Below, piece by piece: positions 1-9,947 of a stretch of DNA of 64,000 nt (position 1 is the stretch's first letter; each line of letters begins with the position of its first letter). The notes under the pieces are model-generated. The model was not told the origin of the DNA. It did not search any database and was given only the letters and a program-made list of their open reading frames with translations. The DNA lies in the NCBI RefSeq assembly GCF_016909185.1, contig NZ_JAFBFH010000009.1, positions 80,839 to 144,838 of the forward strand, written 5' to 3'. This DNA is from Siminovitchia thermophila. GTDB lineage: Bacteria; Bacillota; Bacilli; Bacillales; Bacillaceae_C. The translations under genes and the position numbers were made by a program.

Positions 1-1567
1 GCGAGTACGTAATCGCTTGGAATAATCCTGCCCCTTCAAGGAAGTCTCTTGTCATTCTCCGGTTTCTTTGTGCTTTAGTCAACCCACCGGGAGTTGCCTC
101 TCCTTTTGGCAATGTTTTTGGCAAACGATCATAGCCATACAACCGGGCCACTTCTTCAATTAAATCTTCTTCAATCGAAATGTCGCCGCGTCGTGTTGGG
201 ACTGTGACTGTAATAAGGCTGCCTTCGATTTGAACCCCGAATTTTAAACGCTCAAAAATCTTCTTCACTTCATCCATACTAATTTCCGTACCAAGTACAC
301 GATTGATTTTTTCTAAAGTAATGGACACAACCGCCGGCTCAATCGATAAATGATTCGCTTCGACAAGCCCTGTCAACACATCTCCGCCTGCATATTTGGC
401 CATTAATTGCGCCGCCCGCTCGGCCGCGGGGCGCACCCGTTCCGGGTCAACACCTTTTTCATAGCGCTGGCTTGCTTCACTTCGAAGGCCGTGATACTTT
501 GAGGTATCGCGAATGGATTGTCCTGAAAAATAAGCCGATTCTAGTAAAATCGTTGTCGTATCGTCGTTTACTTCCGAGTCGGCGCCCCCCATAACACCCG
601 CAAGTGCTACTGGGACTTTTCCGTTTGTGATGACAAGCTGTTCGGAAGTCAATGTCCGCTCAATGTCATCCAATGTAACGATTTTCTCCCCTTCGCGGGC
701 ACGACGAACAACGACTTCTTTGGAGCCGAACAGGTCATAATCAAAGGCGTGCAGCGGCTGGCCATATTCAAGTAAAATATAGTTTGTAATGTCAACAACA
801 TTGTTATGTGGCCGGATACCGGCTGCCATAAGACGCATTTGCATCCAAAGCGGCGACGGTCCGATCTTCACATTTTTAATGATTTTGGCTGTATACAACG
901 GATTATCCTCGGGTGCTTCTACTTTGACGGAAATCATACTTTCCGCTTTCTCGTCTGTTTCGTCGATTTCAATATCCGGCAGGTTGACATCTTGGTCAAG
1001 GATGGCCGCTGCTTCGTATGCCATACCCAGCATACTGAGGGCATCTGCCCGGTTTGGCGTTAAATCAAGCTCAAGTACTTCATCATCCAAATTGAGCAGT
1101 GGTATCGCGTCGGTGCCGGCTTCGACGTCATCCTTGAAAGCGTAAATACCGTCTGCGAACTCTTTGGGAACGAGCTTTCCTTCGATCCCAAGCTCCTGAA
1201 GGGAGCAAATCATGCCGTTTGACTCTTCTCCACGGAGCTTCGCTTTTTTAATTTTAAAATTGCCTGGCAGAACAGCCCCAACTTTTGCAACGATGACCTT
1301 CTGTCCTTTTGCGACATTTGGTGCGCCGCAGATGATTTGGACAGGCTCGCCTTCTCCAATATCCACGAGACATTTTTTGAGTTTATCCGCTTGGGGATGC
1401 TGTTCGCATTCAAGGACTTCCCCTACGACAATTCCTTTCAATCCTTTGCTGAGCTGTTCTACCCCGTCTACTTCAATTCCGCTTCTCGTTATTTTTTCCG
1501 CCAGTTCGGCGGCTGTTATATTTCCCAAGTCAACGTATTCTTGCAGCCATTTATAAGAAACTAACAT
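1..1567 (-). CDS. pheT: Phenylalanyl-tRNA synthetase beta subunit, 5' two-thirds (runs off the left edge)
   Basis: Reverse-strand reading frame open from an ATG at 1567 to the window edge, about 522 codons of the roughly 800 usual for bacterial PheT. The N-terminus begins [14 protein letters not shown], typical of the family, and is followed by the EMAP-like tRNA-binding domain and then the B3/B4 and B5 regions. A GGGAGG ribosome site lies at 1575-1580, 7 nt before the ATG. PheT forms the alpha2-beta2 enzyme with PheS, which lies 17 nt upstream, so the two are one transcription unit controlled by the T-box leader at about 2640-2910. The 3' end and stop codon are outside the window. Identity rests on the N-terminal signature, frame and pheS linkage. 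Confidence 0.95.
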   Translation of the reverse strand, partial: MLVSYKWLQEYVDLGNITAAELAEKITRSGIEVDGVEQLSKGLKGIVVGEVLECEQHPQADKLKKCLVDIGEGEPVQIICGAPNVAKGQKVIVAKVGAVLPGNFKIKKAKLRGEESNGMICSLQELGIEGKLVPKEFADGIYAFKDDVEAGTDAIPLLNLDDEVLELDLTPNRADALSMLGMAYEAAAILDQDVNLPDIEIDETDEKAESMISVKVEAPEDNPLYTAKIIKNVKIGPSPLWMQMRLMAAGIRPHNNVVDITNYILLEYGQPLHAFDYDLFGSKEVVVRRAREGEKIVTLDDIERTLTSEQLVITNGKVPVALAGVMGGADSEVNDDTTTILLESAYFSGQSIRDTSKYHGLRSEASQRYEKGVDPERVRPAAERAAQLMAKYAGGDVLTGLVEANHLSIEPAVVSITLEKINRVLGTEISMDEVKKIFERLKFGVQIEGSLITVTVPTRRGDISIEEDLIEEVARLYGYDRLPKTLPKGEATPGGLTKAQRNRRMTRDFLEGAGLFQAITYS

Positions 1568-1584
1568 GTGTTTACCCTCCCGAT

Positions 1585-2622
1585 CTATTCTTGGACAGCG
1601 AATTGTTTAAGAAAACGAATATCATTTGTATAGAAATGGCGAATGTCATCAATTCCATATTTCAGTATGGCGATTCGGTCAGGCCCCATTCCAAACGCGA
1701 ATCCTGTATATTTTTTCGAATCAAAACCGGCCATTTCCAGCACGTTCGGATGAACCATGCCCGCCCCCAAAATTTCTATCCAACCCGTTTGTTTACAAAC
1801 GCGGCAACCGTCGCCCTGGCAAATTTTACAGGAAATATCCATCTCGACGGATGGTTCCGTGAACGGGAAAAAGCTTGGACGCAAGCGAATTTCCCGATCT
1901 TCCCCGAACATTTTTTTCGCAAACACTTCAAGCGTTCCTTTTAAGTCGCCCATCGTGATATTTTCATCAACGACAAGCCCTTCGATTTGCATAAATTGAT
2001 GGGAGTGTGTCGCATCATCATCGTCACGACGGTATACTTTTCCGGGACAGATGATTTTGACCGGCCCTTTTCCTTTGTGTTTCTCCATTGTTCGGGTCTG
2101 TACCGGCGATGTGTGAGTGCGGAGCATGATTTCCTCTGAGATGTAAAAGGAATCCTGCATATCACGCGCTGGATGTCCTTTTGGAAAATTCATTGCTTCA
2201 AAATTGTAATAGTCCAATTCCACTTCGGGACCTTCCGCTACTTTATATCCCATGCCGATAAATAAGTCTTCCACCTCTTCGATAATTTTCGTAAGCGGAT
2301 GACGGCTCCCCATTTTAACCGGCCTGCCGGGAAGCGTAATGTCGATTGTTTCCGATTCAAGCTTCTTGCGAACAGCTTCTTGTTCCAATTCCTCATGTTT
2401 GTTTTCAATCGCTTTGGCAATCGTCTCTCTCACCATATTGGCGAGTGCCCCCATTTTTGGGCGCTCTTCCGCTGATAATTTGCCCATGCCCCGTAACACT
2501 TCCGTAATGGGCCCCTTTTTCCCCAGATACGCAACACGAACTTGATTTAACTCTTTTAAATCAGCGGCATCTTTAATTTCCACAAGCGCCTTCGTCTCCA
2601 AGCTCTTTAACTTTTCCTCCAT
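1585..2622 (-). CDS. pheS: Phenylalanyl-tRNA synthetase alpha subunit
   Basis: 345 residues, the normal length for Bacillus PheS. It is the catalytic subunit that charges tRNA-Phe with phenylalanine in the cytoplasm. An N-terminal coiled-coil arm (about residues 1-90) precedes the class II aminoacyl-tRNA synthetase core. Motif 2 lies around the [12 protein letters not shown] segment, and the motif 3 region [10 protein letters not shown] is at about 307-316. A cysteine cluster ([12 protein letters not shown]) at about 265-276 is the usual one for this family. The ATG at 2622 is preceded by a strong AAGGAGG. The gene is followed after 17 nt by pheT. Expression is expected to respond to uncharged tRNA-Phe through the upstream T-box. 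Nothing is unusual. Confidence 0.98.
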   Translation of the reverse strand: MEEKLKSLETKALVEIKDAADLKELNQVRVAYLGKKGPITEVLRGMGKLSAEERPKMGALANMVRETIAKAIENKHEELEQEAVRKKLESETIDITLPGRPVKMGSRHPLTKIIEEVEDLFIGMGYKVAEGPEVELDYYNFEAMNFPKGHPARDMQDSFYISEEIMLRTHTSPVQTRTMEKHKGKGPVKIICPGKVYRRDDDDATHSHQFMQIEGLVVDENITMGDLKGTLEVFAKKMFGEDREIRLRPSFFPFTEPSVEMDISCKICQGDGCRVCKQTGWIEILGAGMVHPNVLEMAGFDSKKYTGFAFGMGPDRIAILKYGIDDIRHFYTNDIRFLKQFAVQE

Positions 2623-2640
2623 TTATGAATTCCTCCTTCT

Positions 2641-2911
2641 TTTATTGCAAATAAAAAAAGCCCGCCCCCAAGCAAGGGACGAGGCTATGGTCGCGGTACC
2701 ACCCTTATAAACATGTTATCATGTTCACTTCATTGTCATAACGGCCGTGCCGGGTCATCTTTACGCTGTTGTTTGCCAGACAGCGGTCCCGATGCCAACT
2801 CGAGAGATGAACTTCACCTGGATTGTCACTGAAAATGCTTGCAGTCAAGGCACTTTCTCCCTGTAAGTTTCCTCCGGTTACTTTTCTCCGTCATCGTTTT
2901 TCCATATAGAT
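2641..2911 (-). promoter_or_regulatory. T-box riboswitch leader of pheST
   Basis: Reading leftward, the leader contains the invariant T-box core GGTGGTACCGCG (2693-2704). This is followed by a GC-rich terminator hairpin built from a CGTCCCTTGC...GGGGGCGGGC stem and a T tract ending near 2650. A UUC triplet at 2811-2809, in the GAAGUUCAUC context on the 3' side of stem I, is the candidate Phe specifier. Uncharged tRNA-Phe would stabilise the antiterminator and allow pheS-pheT transcription. The T-box core and terminator are seen directly; the specifier assignment is inferred. Confidence 0.92.
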
Positions 2912-2917
2912 ATTCAC

Positions 2918-2946
2918 ATTATAGCCGTTCATTTTGAAAAATTCAA
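2918..2946 (-). promoter_or_regulatory. Sigma-A promoter of pheST
   Basis: On the reverse strand TTGAAT (2946-2941), 17 nt, then TATAAT (2923-2918). It sits between the end of the methyltransferase gene and the T-box leader, at the right place to start the pheST leader RNA. Confidence 0.75.
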
Positions 2947-2947
2947 A

Positions 2948-3700
2948 TCATGTTCTTAAATGATACATAAGGATACCGGCAGCGACTGCCACGTTCAAGG
3001 ATTCGCTTTTTCCATAAATTGGTATATAAATGTTTTGATCGGTTATGTCAAGGATTCGTTCCGAAACACCGGCACCTTCATTGCCAACGATCAATGCAAA
3101 TGATTCCGCTGGGCGTATCTCTTTGTAAGTGACCGCGTTGCGGAGTGCTGTACCGTAAACAGGGATGCCTTGGGCTTTTAATGGCGGAATCCATTCCAGT
3201 ACATTGCCCGAGGCAATTTGGAGGTGAAAATGGCTGCCTTGGGCTGAACGAATCACTTTCGGATTATATAAATCCCCCGTACCTTCGCCAAAAATAACAG
3301 CCTCAACACCCGCCGCATCCGCCGTCCTGATCATGGTTCCGATATTTCCCGGGTCTTGCACGCCATCCAGCAGCAAAAAACGTTTGTTGACAGTTGGATC
3401 AGGCTTCACCAACTTTTTTTTACAAAGAGCGAACATACCTTGCGGAGTTTCCGTCCCTGATATCACATGGCAGATTTCCGGGGAAATGAACGTAATGGGA
3501 ATATCGGCTTCTTTGACATATTCCGGGATCGGCTGATTGTGTTCAATCATCAGCTCGATAAGCTCATCTGTTTTTAGCGCTTCTTCTATAAGATGAGCTC
3601 CTTCGATCAAATAGGTCCCGGTTTGGTCGCGCCCTTTTTTTGTATTCAGTTTTTTCCACGCTTTGACACGCGGATTTTTTACAGATTGTAATACGTCCAT
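2948..3700 (-). CDS. ysgA: SpoU/TrmH-family RNA 2'-O-methyltransferase (YsgA-like)
   Basis: 250 residues. An N-terminal substrate-binding domain (about 1-95) precedes a SPOUT methyltransferase domain that forms the trefoil knot. Motif 1 (VQDPGNIGTMIRTADA, about 113-128) binds RNA and catalysis involves its Arg. Motif 2 is GNEGAGVS, and motif 3 (LNVAVAAGILMY) near the C-terminus forms the AdoMet-binding knot. Members methylate ribose of rRNA or tRNA; the exact target is not predictable here. The gene lies immediately upstream of pheST in Bacillus, as here. An AAAGGA site precedes the ATG. Confidence 0.92.
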   Translation of the reverse strand: MDVLQSVKNPRVKAWKKLNTKKGRDQTGTYLIEGAHLIEEALKTDELIELMIEHNQPIPEYVKEADIPITFISPEICHVISGTETPQGMFALCKKKLVKPDPTVNKRFLLLDGVQDPGNIGTMIRTADAAGVEAVIFGEGTGDLYNPKVIRSAQGSHFHLQIASGNVLEWIPPLKAQGIPVYGTALRNAVTYKEIRPAESFALIVGNEGAGVSERILDITDQNIYIPIYGKSESLNVAVAAGILMYHLRT

Positions 3701-4133
3701 GACAAAGTATTTCCTTTCTGGTTATATCCCGCAATAACGGATAGTCAGCCCCACATAATCTAAAGGGTATCGAAGGGATTATTCGGGACAACCGCCACTC
3801 AAAGTCCGATTGTTTCGGGTCGACAACAACGCACCAGGCATGGCATTTTTTCAATGATGGCAACCACAAACAAAGGAGTGGTGATAGGCAAAATATACGA
3901 GTGCAAGCGAAGCGGCAAAGCGGAAATTGACGCATCGTCAGGGCTTGAAAAAAGCGCGAGCTTTAAGATAAGGATAGCTCTTAACAGGAGTTATGGGTGC
4001 TTAAGGGTTGCAGACTCATAACGCCGCATCGCGAGCGCCTTCCCCCTTCTGATTAAAGTTTCGCTTTATCATTGTACATAATTCTGACCGTTTGCGAAAA
4101 GCTAATAAAAAGATTTGAAAAGGAGTCTAAAGG
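3701..4133. other. Gene-poor spacer between ysgA and sspI
   Basis: 433 nt between two divergent genes. I see no ORF with a credible ribosome site and no RNA gene. The last 60 nt should contain the forespore promoter of sspI, but no sigma-G element was clear enough to mark. Confidence 0.5.
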
Positions 4134-4343
4134 ATGGATATAAATATTCGAAAAGCCGTAATCCATAACGTATCAGATAATGACCAGGCGCAATTGCGGG
4201 ATACGATCGTTGATGCCATTCAGCGCGGAGAAGAAAAATTGCTTCCAGGGCTAGGAGTTCTTTTTGAAGTCATTTGGCAACATGCTGATGAACAAGAGAA
4301 AAGCAATATGCTCGAAACATTAGAACAAGGCTTGAAACATTAG
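4134..4343 (+). CDS. sspI: Small acid-soluble spore protein SspI
   Basis: 69 residues, against about 71 in B. subtilis. The conserved cores [20 protein letters not shown] and [16 protein letters not shown] identify the SspI family, minor spore-core proteins made in the forespore that affect germination and outgrowth. An AAGGAG site precedes the ATG. A 20-bp direct duplication at 4319-4358 covers the end of the gene and moves the stop codon: the reading now ends in ...GLKH, whereas without the duplication it would end ...GLKQ at 4358-4363. A rho-independent terminator follows. Confidence 0.96.
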   Translation: MDINIRKAVIHNVSDNDQAQLRDTIVDAIQRGEEKLLPGLGVLFEVIWQHADEQEKSNMLETLEQGLKH

Positions 4344-4358
4344 AACAAGGCTTGAAAC
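4319..4358 (+). repeat. 20-bp perfect tandem duplication at the 3' end of sspI
   Basis: Two head-to-tail copies of ATTAGAACAAGGCTTGAAAC (4319-4338 and 4339-4358). Because 20 is not a multiple of three, the second copy is out of frame. A TAG inside it now ends the gene. Confidence 0.97.
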
Positions 4359-4361
4359 AGT

Positions 4362-4387
4362 AAAAGCGGCATAAAAGCCGCTTTTTT
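4362..4387 (+). terminator. Rho-independent terminator of sspI
   Basis: Stem AAAGCGGC / GCCGCTTT with a short loop, followed by a T run. It lies between the convergent genes sspI and the small export protein. Confidence 0.85.
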
Positions 4388-4390
4388 GCT

Positions 4391-4843
4391 TTAAAAAAGC
4401 ATCTTGAATGTTAACAAGCCGTAGTGCGCGGCTACACCAAAAACAATAGACCATAACGCCAAGCTGCTTGTCATCCACAGCAGTGTCCAATTTCTCGTTG
4501 CTCCAAGGGTTAGACCAATGAAAGCCGCAATGTGAATACCAATGAAAATCGGTCCAAGCAAACTAAGGCCCGGCAAACCATATTTATTCCAAATTCGCTT
4601 CGCTCTCACCAGCCGCTTTCCGGATGTTTTTTGCTCCCCTTTTTTTCTCACCCAAAAATCCTTGATTTTATCAAATAAATATACGAGTAAGATGATTGTC
4701 GACAAATTACCAAGAAAAGCCACAATCACAACATAAGTCGACGACAAACCCCGGATGATGCCAAGCGGTATGACGGCAGCCACTTCAATCCATGGTACAG
4801 CTGCCAATAAGAAAATAATGACATATTCCCATATACTTCCCAT
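4391..4843 (-). CDS. Small multidrug-export family membrane protein (COG2426/Sm_multidrug_ex)
   Basis: 150 residues from the ATG at 4843, which follows GAGGAG by 5 nt; an upstream ATG in frame at 4885 has no such site. Four hydrophobic segments are visible, at about 6-30, 35-55, 90-112 and 118-145, with a basic cytosolic loop between the second and third. The N-terminal pattern AAVPWIEVAAVIPLGI and the later GLPGLSLLGPIFIGIHIAAF fit the family called small multidrug export proteins. Transport of drugs has not been shown for most members, so the function is not known. It converges on sspI. Confidence 0.8.
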   Translation of the reverse strand: MGSIWEYVIIFLLAAVPWIEVAAVIPLGIIRGLSSTYVVIVAFLGNLSTIILLVYLFDKIKDFWVRKKGEQKTSGKRLVRAKRIWNKYGLPGLSLLGPIFIGIHIAAFIGLTLGATRNWTLLWMTSSLALWSIVFGVAAHYGLLTFKMLF

Positions 4844-4940
4844 CGTTTCTCCTCTGCAATATAAATCACGAATGAACATTCCCAAATTTTATTGCTTTAA
4901 CCAATGTTTTCGAGCACTACCTGATTCTCTCCGTGCTCCA

Positions 4941-6026
4941 TCATCCATAAATGATGTGCTTTGCCGTCTCCCGATCCAATCTTTTAACGACCTCTGTAAT
5001 CAATTTCACCGTATTTTCATAATCATCACGGTGCAAAATGGCTCCATGTGTATGAATGTAGCGGGTTGCGATCGTAATCGCTATAGATGGCACACCCTCT
5101 CCGGTCAAATGCGTAGCTCCGGCATCGGTCCCGCCACCGGGCATAGCATCAAACTGGTAAGGGATGTCATGCTCGTCAGCGGTCTTTGTGACAAAATCCC
5201 GAAGCCCTTTATGAGATACGAGGGAAGCATCGTATAAAATAATTTGCGGACCTTCACCTATTTTTGCTTGGGCTTCTTTTTCCGATACACCGGGTGTATC
5301 TCCGGCAATCCCTACATCCACCGCGATGGCAATATCAGGTTGAATGCGGTTAGCCGCAGTTTTAGCACCTCTTAAACCGACTTCTTCCTGGACAGTGCCC
5401 ACTCCGTACACGACGTTTCCATGCTTTTCATCTTTTAGGTTTTTCAAGACATCTATCGCAATAGCGCAGCCAATACGGTTATCCCATGCTTTCGCCAGCA
5501 GCATTTTTTCATTTTTCATTACTGTGAATTCAAACGATGGCACAACCATGTCTCCGGGACGGACTCCCCACTCTTTTGCTTCTTCTTTGCTGGATGCGCC
5601 AATGTCAATAAACATATCTTTTATATCAACCGGCTTTTTTCTCGCTTCAGGAGATAATATATGGGGTGGCTTGGATCCGATCACGCCCGTTATGTCACCG
5701 TTGGCCGTCACAACCGTTACCCGCTGTGCCAACATCACCTGTGACCACCAGCCGCCAACCGTTTGAAAGCGCAAAAATCCTTTGTCATCAATTTGCGTTA
5801 CCATGAAGCCAATCTCATCCAAGTGCCCGGCAATCATGATTTTCGGGCCATTTGTTTCACCCGTTTTTTGGGCAATCAAGCTTCCAAGGCCATCAGTGCT
5901 GATTTCATCACAATAGGGGGCTATGTACTTTTCCATCACTTCGCGCGCTTCCCGTTCATTTCCGGCAATTCCTCTTGCATCCGTTAACTCTTTCAGCATT
6001 GTCAGCGTCTCATCTAATTGCTTCAT
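4941..6026 (-). CDS. ysdC: M42-family metallo-aminopeptidase (YsdC-like)
   Basis: 361 residues, the usual length for M42 glutamyl/deblocking aminopeptidases (tetrahedral TET peptidases, cytosolic). Metal-binding and catalytic motifs are all present: [10 protein letters not shown] (about 67), AWDNRIG (about 182), [20 protein letters not shown] and a terminal THGAILH (about 326-332). The PDZ-like insert domain lies between about residues 75 and 165. The ATG is preceded by TGGAGG. It is found in this neighbourhood in Bacillus near rplT and ysdB. The substrate in vivo is unknown. Confidence 0.93.
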   Translation of the reverse strand: MKQLDETLTMLKELTDARGIAGNEREAREVMEKYIAPYCDEISTDGLGSLIAQKTGETNGPKIMIAGHLDEIGFMVTQIDDKGFLRFQTVGGWWSQVMLAQRVTVVTANGDITGVIGSKPPHILSPEARKKPVDIKDMFIDIGASSKEEAKEWGVRPGDMVVPSFEFTVMKNEKMLLAKAWDNRIGCAIAIDVLKNLKDEKHGNVVYGVGTVQEEVGLRGAKTAANRIQPDIAIAVDVGIAGDTPGVSEKEAQAKIGEGPQIILYDASLVSHKGLRDFVTKTADEHDIPYQFDAMPGGGTDAGATHLTGEGVPSIAITIATRYIHTHGAILHRDDYENTVKLITEVVKRLDRETAKHIIYG

Positions 6027-6087
6027 TTTATTTCATCCTCCATTGATCGAAACTTATAGTTAAATGGCTGAAACGAAAAAAGCGATC

Positions 6088-6579
6088 TTAATATCCTTCA
6101 TCTTGCCGTTTATAGTTTACCTTGTTTTTCATTTTATAAGCTTCTTGCACTTCATCCATCGAAAATCCGAGTGAATGTCCCAAAACAAAGTATCTGCGGA
6201 GTAACTGTTCATAATCTTCCGCGCTCCTCGATTGGCGCAGAGCGTTCACACGTTCAAATACCGCAAGGAATCCACGGACTAAATCTTCATTTCCTTCATG
6301 AGATATAATAGAGAACTCCCTTTCCTCCAACCCGAGATCCAGCCCGATCGATAAAATAAAATGTATGCCATCGACGAATTCCTCTAAGATCTTTTCCCTT
6401 TCCGCTGCCGGCTTTTTGCTCCAAAATTTAAAGCATCTTGTTTCATTCGCCAATTCTCCGATTTCTACTAGTAAAGCCAATATTTTTTTGTCTGTTACAT
6501 CTTCTTTCTGTAAACCATGATTTGTTTCTATATAACGGTCCAGCTCCCGCTGCATGGTAAACCAATCCTGAAAAGTCAT
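6088..6579 (-). CDS. Dimeric dUTP diphosphatase (dUTPase_2 family)
   Basis: About 163 residues from the ATG at 6579. A GTG at 6591 is in frame but is fused to the GAGGA site, leaving no spacing. The motif EIGELANETRCFKFWS at about 40-55 and the later EEFVDGIHFILSIGLD are the metal-binding helices of the all-alpha, MazG-like dUTPases, which hydrolyse dUTP to dUMP and keep uracil out of DNA. It is unrelated to trimeric dUTPases. It lies divergent from the sigma-W gene ysdB. Confidence 0.88.
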   Translation of the reverse strand: MTFQDWFTMQRELDRYIETNHGLQKEDVTDKKILALLVEIGELANETRCFKFWSKKPAAEREKILEEFVDGIHFILSIGLDLGLEEREFSIISHEGNEDLVRGFLAVFERVNALRQSRSAEDYEQLLRRYFVLGHSLGFSMDEVQEAYKMKNKVNYKRQDEGY

Positions 6580-6620
6580 TTTTTGGCTCACTCCTCTTTT
6601 TTAAAAAATTATACCAGAAA

Positions 6621-6649
6621 TGAAACCTTTTCGCTTGTTTGTACGTATA
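6621..6649 (+). promoter_or_regulatory. Sigma-W promoter of ysdB
   Basis: TGAAAC (6621-6626), 17 nt, CGTATA (6644-6649), essentially the sigma-W consensus. It is placed 34 nt before the start codon of ysdB, whose B. subtilis homologue is a known sigma-W gene. Confidence 0.85.
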
Positions 6650-6682
6650 TGGGGGTATTGATATTGAATGGGAGGAATCGTC

Positions 6683-7075
6683 ATGATTTTGCTGTTTAGG
6701 ATCGCTATTTTGGCACTCATTATTTACTTATTTTATACAGCAATCAAGTTTATTATTGATCCAAAGAGGAAGCTGGAAAGCGCCCATGAACAGAAACGAT
6801 TCTTTTTTTATGATATCCCTGACAACATAAGAAAAAATTTTCTCATTACTTATAAAGGTGTCATGTTTGAGGGAGAAAAATATTTGGGGACGACTGACAA
6901 GTCATTTGAAGTCGTATCCATTTTTGTTTTTCCACATAACAATGATTTACTTCATGGATTGGGTTATGAAGATTTTGTTTTTATTGAAAACGAAATCAAA
7001 TTGCGCTATCCCAATGCAGTAATTGACTGGAAAAGCCCGATCAAAGAATTGCTGAAAAAAAACAGAGCGGACTAA
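6683..7075 (+). CDS. ysdB: YsdB, sigma-W pathway membrane-anchored protein
   Basis: 130 residues from the ATG at 6683, which is 7 nt after GGGAGGAA; the in-frame ATG at 6668 overlaps that site and is not the start. This gives the same length as I recall for B. subtilis YsdB. One N-terminal membrane helix (about 2-22) is followed by a cytosolic domain with the pattern RFFFYDIPDNIRKNF. YsdB modulates the sigma-W envelope stress pathway around the anti-sigma RsiW, by a mechanism that is not fully known. The sigma-W promoter just upstream supports the assignment. Confidence 0.92.
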   Translation: MILLFRIAILALIIYLFYTAIKFIIDPKRKLESAHEQKRFFFYDIPDNIRKNFLITYKGVMFEGEKYLGTTDKSFEVVSIFVFPHNNDLLHGLGYEDFVFIENEIKLRYPNAVIDWKSPIKELLKKNRAD

Positions 7076-7076
7076 T

Positions 7077-7661
7077 TTATGCCGAATGGTGGCCAAAAAA
7101 ATCAGACCATTTAATGACACTGACCCTTTCCCTTAGAATATAAACCAAAATGAATAAAGATATAACAATCATTATGGCCATGAACGGTGAAAAGCTGGTA
7201 ATAAATTCTCCAAATACAGTGTAGAAAAAAGCGAGCGGAACATTCGTTGCAACTGCTCCCCTCATAAATCCGCGAAAATCAGGCCGCCTTTCCAATAGAC
7301 AAAGGTTGAGCAAGTGATAATGAAAAAAAGGAATGAGCCTGAGGACCGCAATTTGGCCGACCGTCATTTTTGTATAGGGACCGAACCATTTCGTTTTGAT
7401 GGACATGAGTTTGGACCGTGTCCTGTGAAGCTTGCCGATGCCAAAATAAAATACGGCCGAAAGTACGAGCAATCCTGCCAATGAATAAGCCGTTCCCAAC
7501 AAACTTCCAAACATCATACCGCCAGCCATGCAAACAAATGCAACTGGAATAAACATAAATTGCCTGACAACATGAAAAAAAATAAAGATCACGGGGGCTA
7601 ACATTCCGCTATCCTTCACGAGTGAAAGCATTATAAATAATTGCTCATTCAAGGTGATCAC
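7077..7661 (-). CDS. TVP38/TMEM64 (VTT) family membrane protein
   Basis: 194 residues from a GTG at 7661, which follows AGAGGA by 6 nt. Five or so hydrophobic segments are visible. The VTT signature is recognisable as RQFMFIPVAFVCMAGGMMFG followed by TVGQIAVLRLIPFFHYHLLN. The family (DedA superfamily relatives) is implicated in lipid scrambling and membrane homeostasis; no specific substrate can be assigned. It converges with ysdB, with 1 nt between stop codons. Confidence 0.85.
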   Translation of the reverse strand: MITLNEQLFIMLSLVKDSGMLAPVIFIFFHVVRQFMFIPVAFVCMAGGMMFGSLLGTAYSLAGLLVLSAVFYFGIGKLHRTRSKLMSIKTKWFGPYTKMTVGQIAVLRLIPFFHYHLLNLCLLERRPDFRGFMRGAVATNVPLAFFYTVFGEFITSFSPFMAIMIVISLFILVYILRERVSVIKWSDFFGHHSA

Positions 7662-7782
7662 CTGCTTTCCTCTACAATTGTATTTTCATGTTGTTTTGGT
7701 TATGACTGATGGCCAAGAAGTAACAACGGCTTAAATCGTGTTTAGCCACATACGGATAAATCGGATCGAGCTTACATTTTAA

Positions 7783-8200
<418 letters not shown>

Positions 8201-8240
8201 TATGCATATCAGCCATGAATCTATCATCATATAAAATGAA

Positions 8241-8543
8241 GTGATGGCCAAACACGCCAGGCTGTATGGAATGAAGCGCAAATCCATAGTGTGCCAGCCT
8301 TATCTGGATCTGCTTGCCAAACGGCCAAGAGCGATTAAGTATTCAAATATGTACGACCAATTCCCTCCAGTGTGGACAAAGTTTCTCCGCGACTGTACAG
8401 AAGAGGAACAGAAAGCTATTCTTCGGTTATTGGGAAAGCTTCTGAAAAAAAGTGACTTTTCTCTGTTAAACGAAGCGTTGGCTCTGGCTTGGGCCAATGG
8501 CCAGCCAAGTGCCGAAGAGATCCAGCACACTTTTTCTCTCTGA
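8241..8543 (+). pseudogene. C-terminal remnant of an IS21-family transposase (IstA)
   Basis: About 100 codons resemble the C-terminus of IS21 IstA transposases: AKHARLYGMKRK, then RPRAIKYSNMYDQFPPVW, then CTEEEQKAILRLLGKLL and ALALAWANGQPS. The DDE catalytic domain, the helix-turn-helix and the partner istB ATPase are all absent, and no ribosome site precedes it. It cannot be functional. Confidence 0.8.
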
Positions 8544-8716
8544 TTCATCAGGAAAGCCGACATATCTTCCTTCTTTTTTGTTTATATGTCTTTTACTTTC
8601 CTAATATTTGAAATTCTCTTTATAGACAAAAGAGTGTTTCAGGATATGTTTTTAAATAAGTTATGATATGTTGTATTAAACCGAGCTTAAATTTATTCTG
8701 GAGTGGAGGGGATCTT

Positions 8717-9253
8717 TTGGCTCCATTTATTTTAGTAATCATTTCTATTATTGGTTATTTCATTATCTTAAATAGTAAAGTTGAGAATAAGGGGTTAATC
8801 ATTTTTGAAAAAGTGATATCATCTTTAATTTCGGCATTACTAATTTCATTGTATTTCGCGCAATTAGGTTATACTCCAGTAGAAAATCGAGAAATAGGCG
8901 TTCCCTATAGTTCTTTTGAAGAACTATTCGGTATTTATCTTACTTTTTTCTTGCCTGTTTATTTAGTGTATGGAACCGTCCTATCTTATTTTATAGATTA
9001 TAAATCTGCAAAGCTAGAGATACACAATTTATTTTTAACGTATGTTGTGAAACTTATTGGATATGCTTTAGGAGGCATCTTAAGTGTAGGTGTATTATTA
9101 ATTTTAATTTCCACCTCAACTTCTATGTTAAATATTGATAACCCATTTAGTATATTAGCAAGCTTAGCAAGCGGAATTGTGCCATCACTACTTTTGTATC
9201 ACGTTTCCTTACTTGTCAATCTTTTTTTAAAAACACTAAAATTTTATAAGTGA
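8717..9253 (+). CDS. Hypothetical membrane protein, unrecognised
   Basis: 178 residues from a TTG at 8717, preceded by GGAGGGG; an upstream in-frame ATG at 8663 lacks a ribosome site. There are four or five hydrophobic segments (about 1-18, 27-47, 65-90, 105-135 and 145-175), a short acidic loop, and no signal peptide cleavage site. I do not recognise the family. Its AT-rich composition differs from the core genes. It sits between an IS21 remnant and a group II intron fragment, so horizontal origin is likely. It may be intact, since there is no internal stop. Confidence 0.55.
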   Translation: MAPFILVIISIIGYFIILNSKVENKGLIIFEKVISSLISALLISLYFAQLGYTPVENREIGVPYSSFEELFGIYLTFFLPVYLVYGTVLSYFIDYKSAKLEIHNLFLTYVVKLIGYALGGILSVGVLLILISTSTSMLNIDNPFSILASLASGIVPSLLLYHVSLLVNLFLKTLKFYK

Positions 9254-9897
9254 GATGATTTCCTCTTTGTTTCTTACCTTATATCCCACTAGATCTTCTA
9301 CAGTCATTCCATCCACTCCGGCTGCACCTTTATTCCTTTTCACCTGCTTGAATGCTTGATTGAGGTGTTCTCTTTCCAGAATTTTGTCGAGTAGTTTTTC
9401 TTCGTACACGCTCGTTATTTCATCTCTGTCTCGTGAAGTTGGTATCCACTTTTACGCATGATGCCAGTGGTCTTTTTTCCTCTTCCAATCAAGATTTCTA
9501 AAACGATAAAATGGTTCTCAGCCTTTCGCTCCTTCTAACTTTCATTAGACTTCTTCACTACTACGTCTTCTGCTGACTCCTCACTATCCAGTCTTACATC
9601 GCTATAAGATTTTGGCGTAGATCAGTGTGACCTCCTCAGTTAAAGCGCGAACTCTTTCCCTCCATCTATCTGCCATATATACACCGTATGACAGTCGTAG
9701 CTATCGGACTTTAACTTCTTTTGCAGTCTTATCCTCGTACGTTGCCTCTTATATGATTTCTGTTCGTCAGACCAGAGGTTTGCCTCGAGCTTCCTTCAGA
9801 TTCCACGTCCCATGGACACCCTTGCCATTAGCTAACAGTTCCTACTGCCAAGCCTGTAGTGGACTTTCACCACCAAGTTATAGCCCATGCCGGGCGC
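9254..9897 (-). mobile_element. Truncated group II intron (5' RNA part and N-terminus of its reverse transcriptase)
   Basis: Reading leftward from 9897, the sequence GCGCCCGGCATGGGC begins directly after the rplT terminator T-run, as in introns that home to terminator hairpins (bacterial class C). About 450 nt of structured non-coding sequence follows. Then comes a GTG at 9409 whose frame reads YEEKLLDKILEREHLNQAF and KGAAGVDGMTVEDL, the N-terminus of group II intron maturase/reverse transcriptases. The frame loses similarity near 9285. The catalytic RT motif, maturase domain and intron domains V-VI are missing. The class C assignment is inferred. Confidence 0.75.
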
Positions 9898-9901
9898 AAA
9901 T

Positions 9902-9936
9902 AAAAAAAACCATCCCATTATGATGGCATGGTTTTT
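9902..9936 (-). terminator. Terminator of the infC-rpmI-rplT operon
   Basis: Reverse-strand hairpin AACCATGCCAT / ATGGGATGGTT followed by an eight-T tract. The intron fragment starts only a few nt beyond the T run. Confidence 0.85.
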
Positions 9937-9947
9937 CATTTACATGT

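Noticed and set aside
3564..3935. 123-codon reverse frame upstream of ysgA
   Set aside because: Overlaps the true methyltransferase in another frame and lacks a ribosome site.
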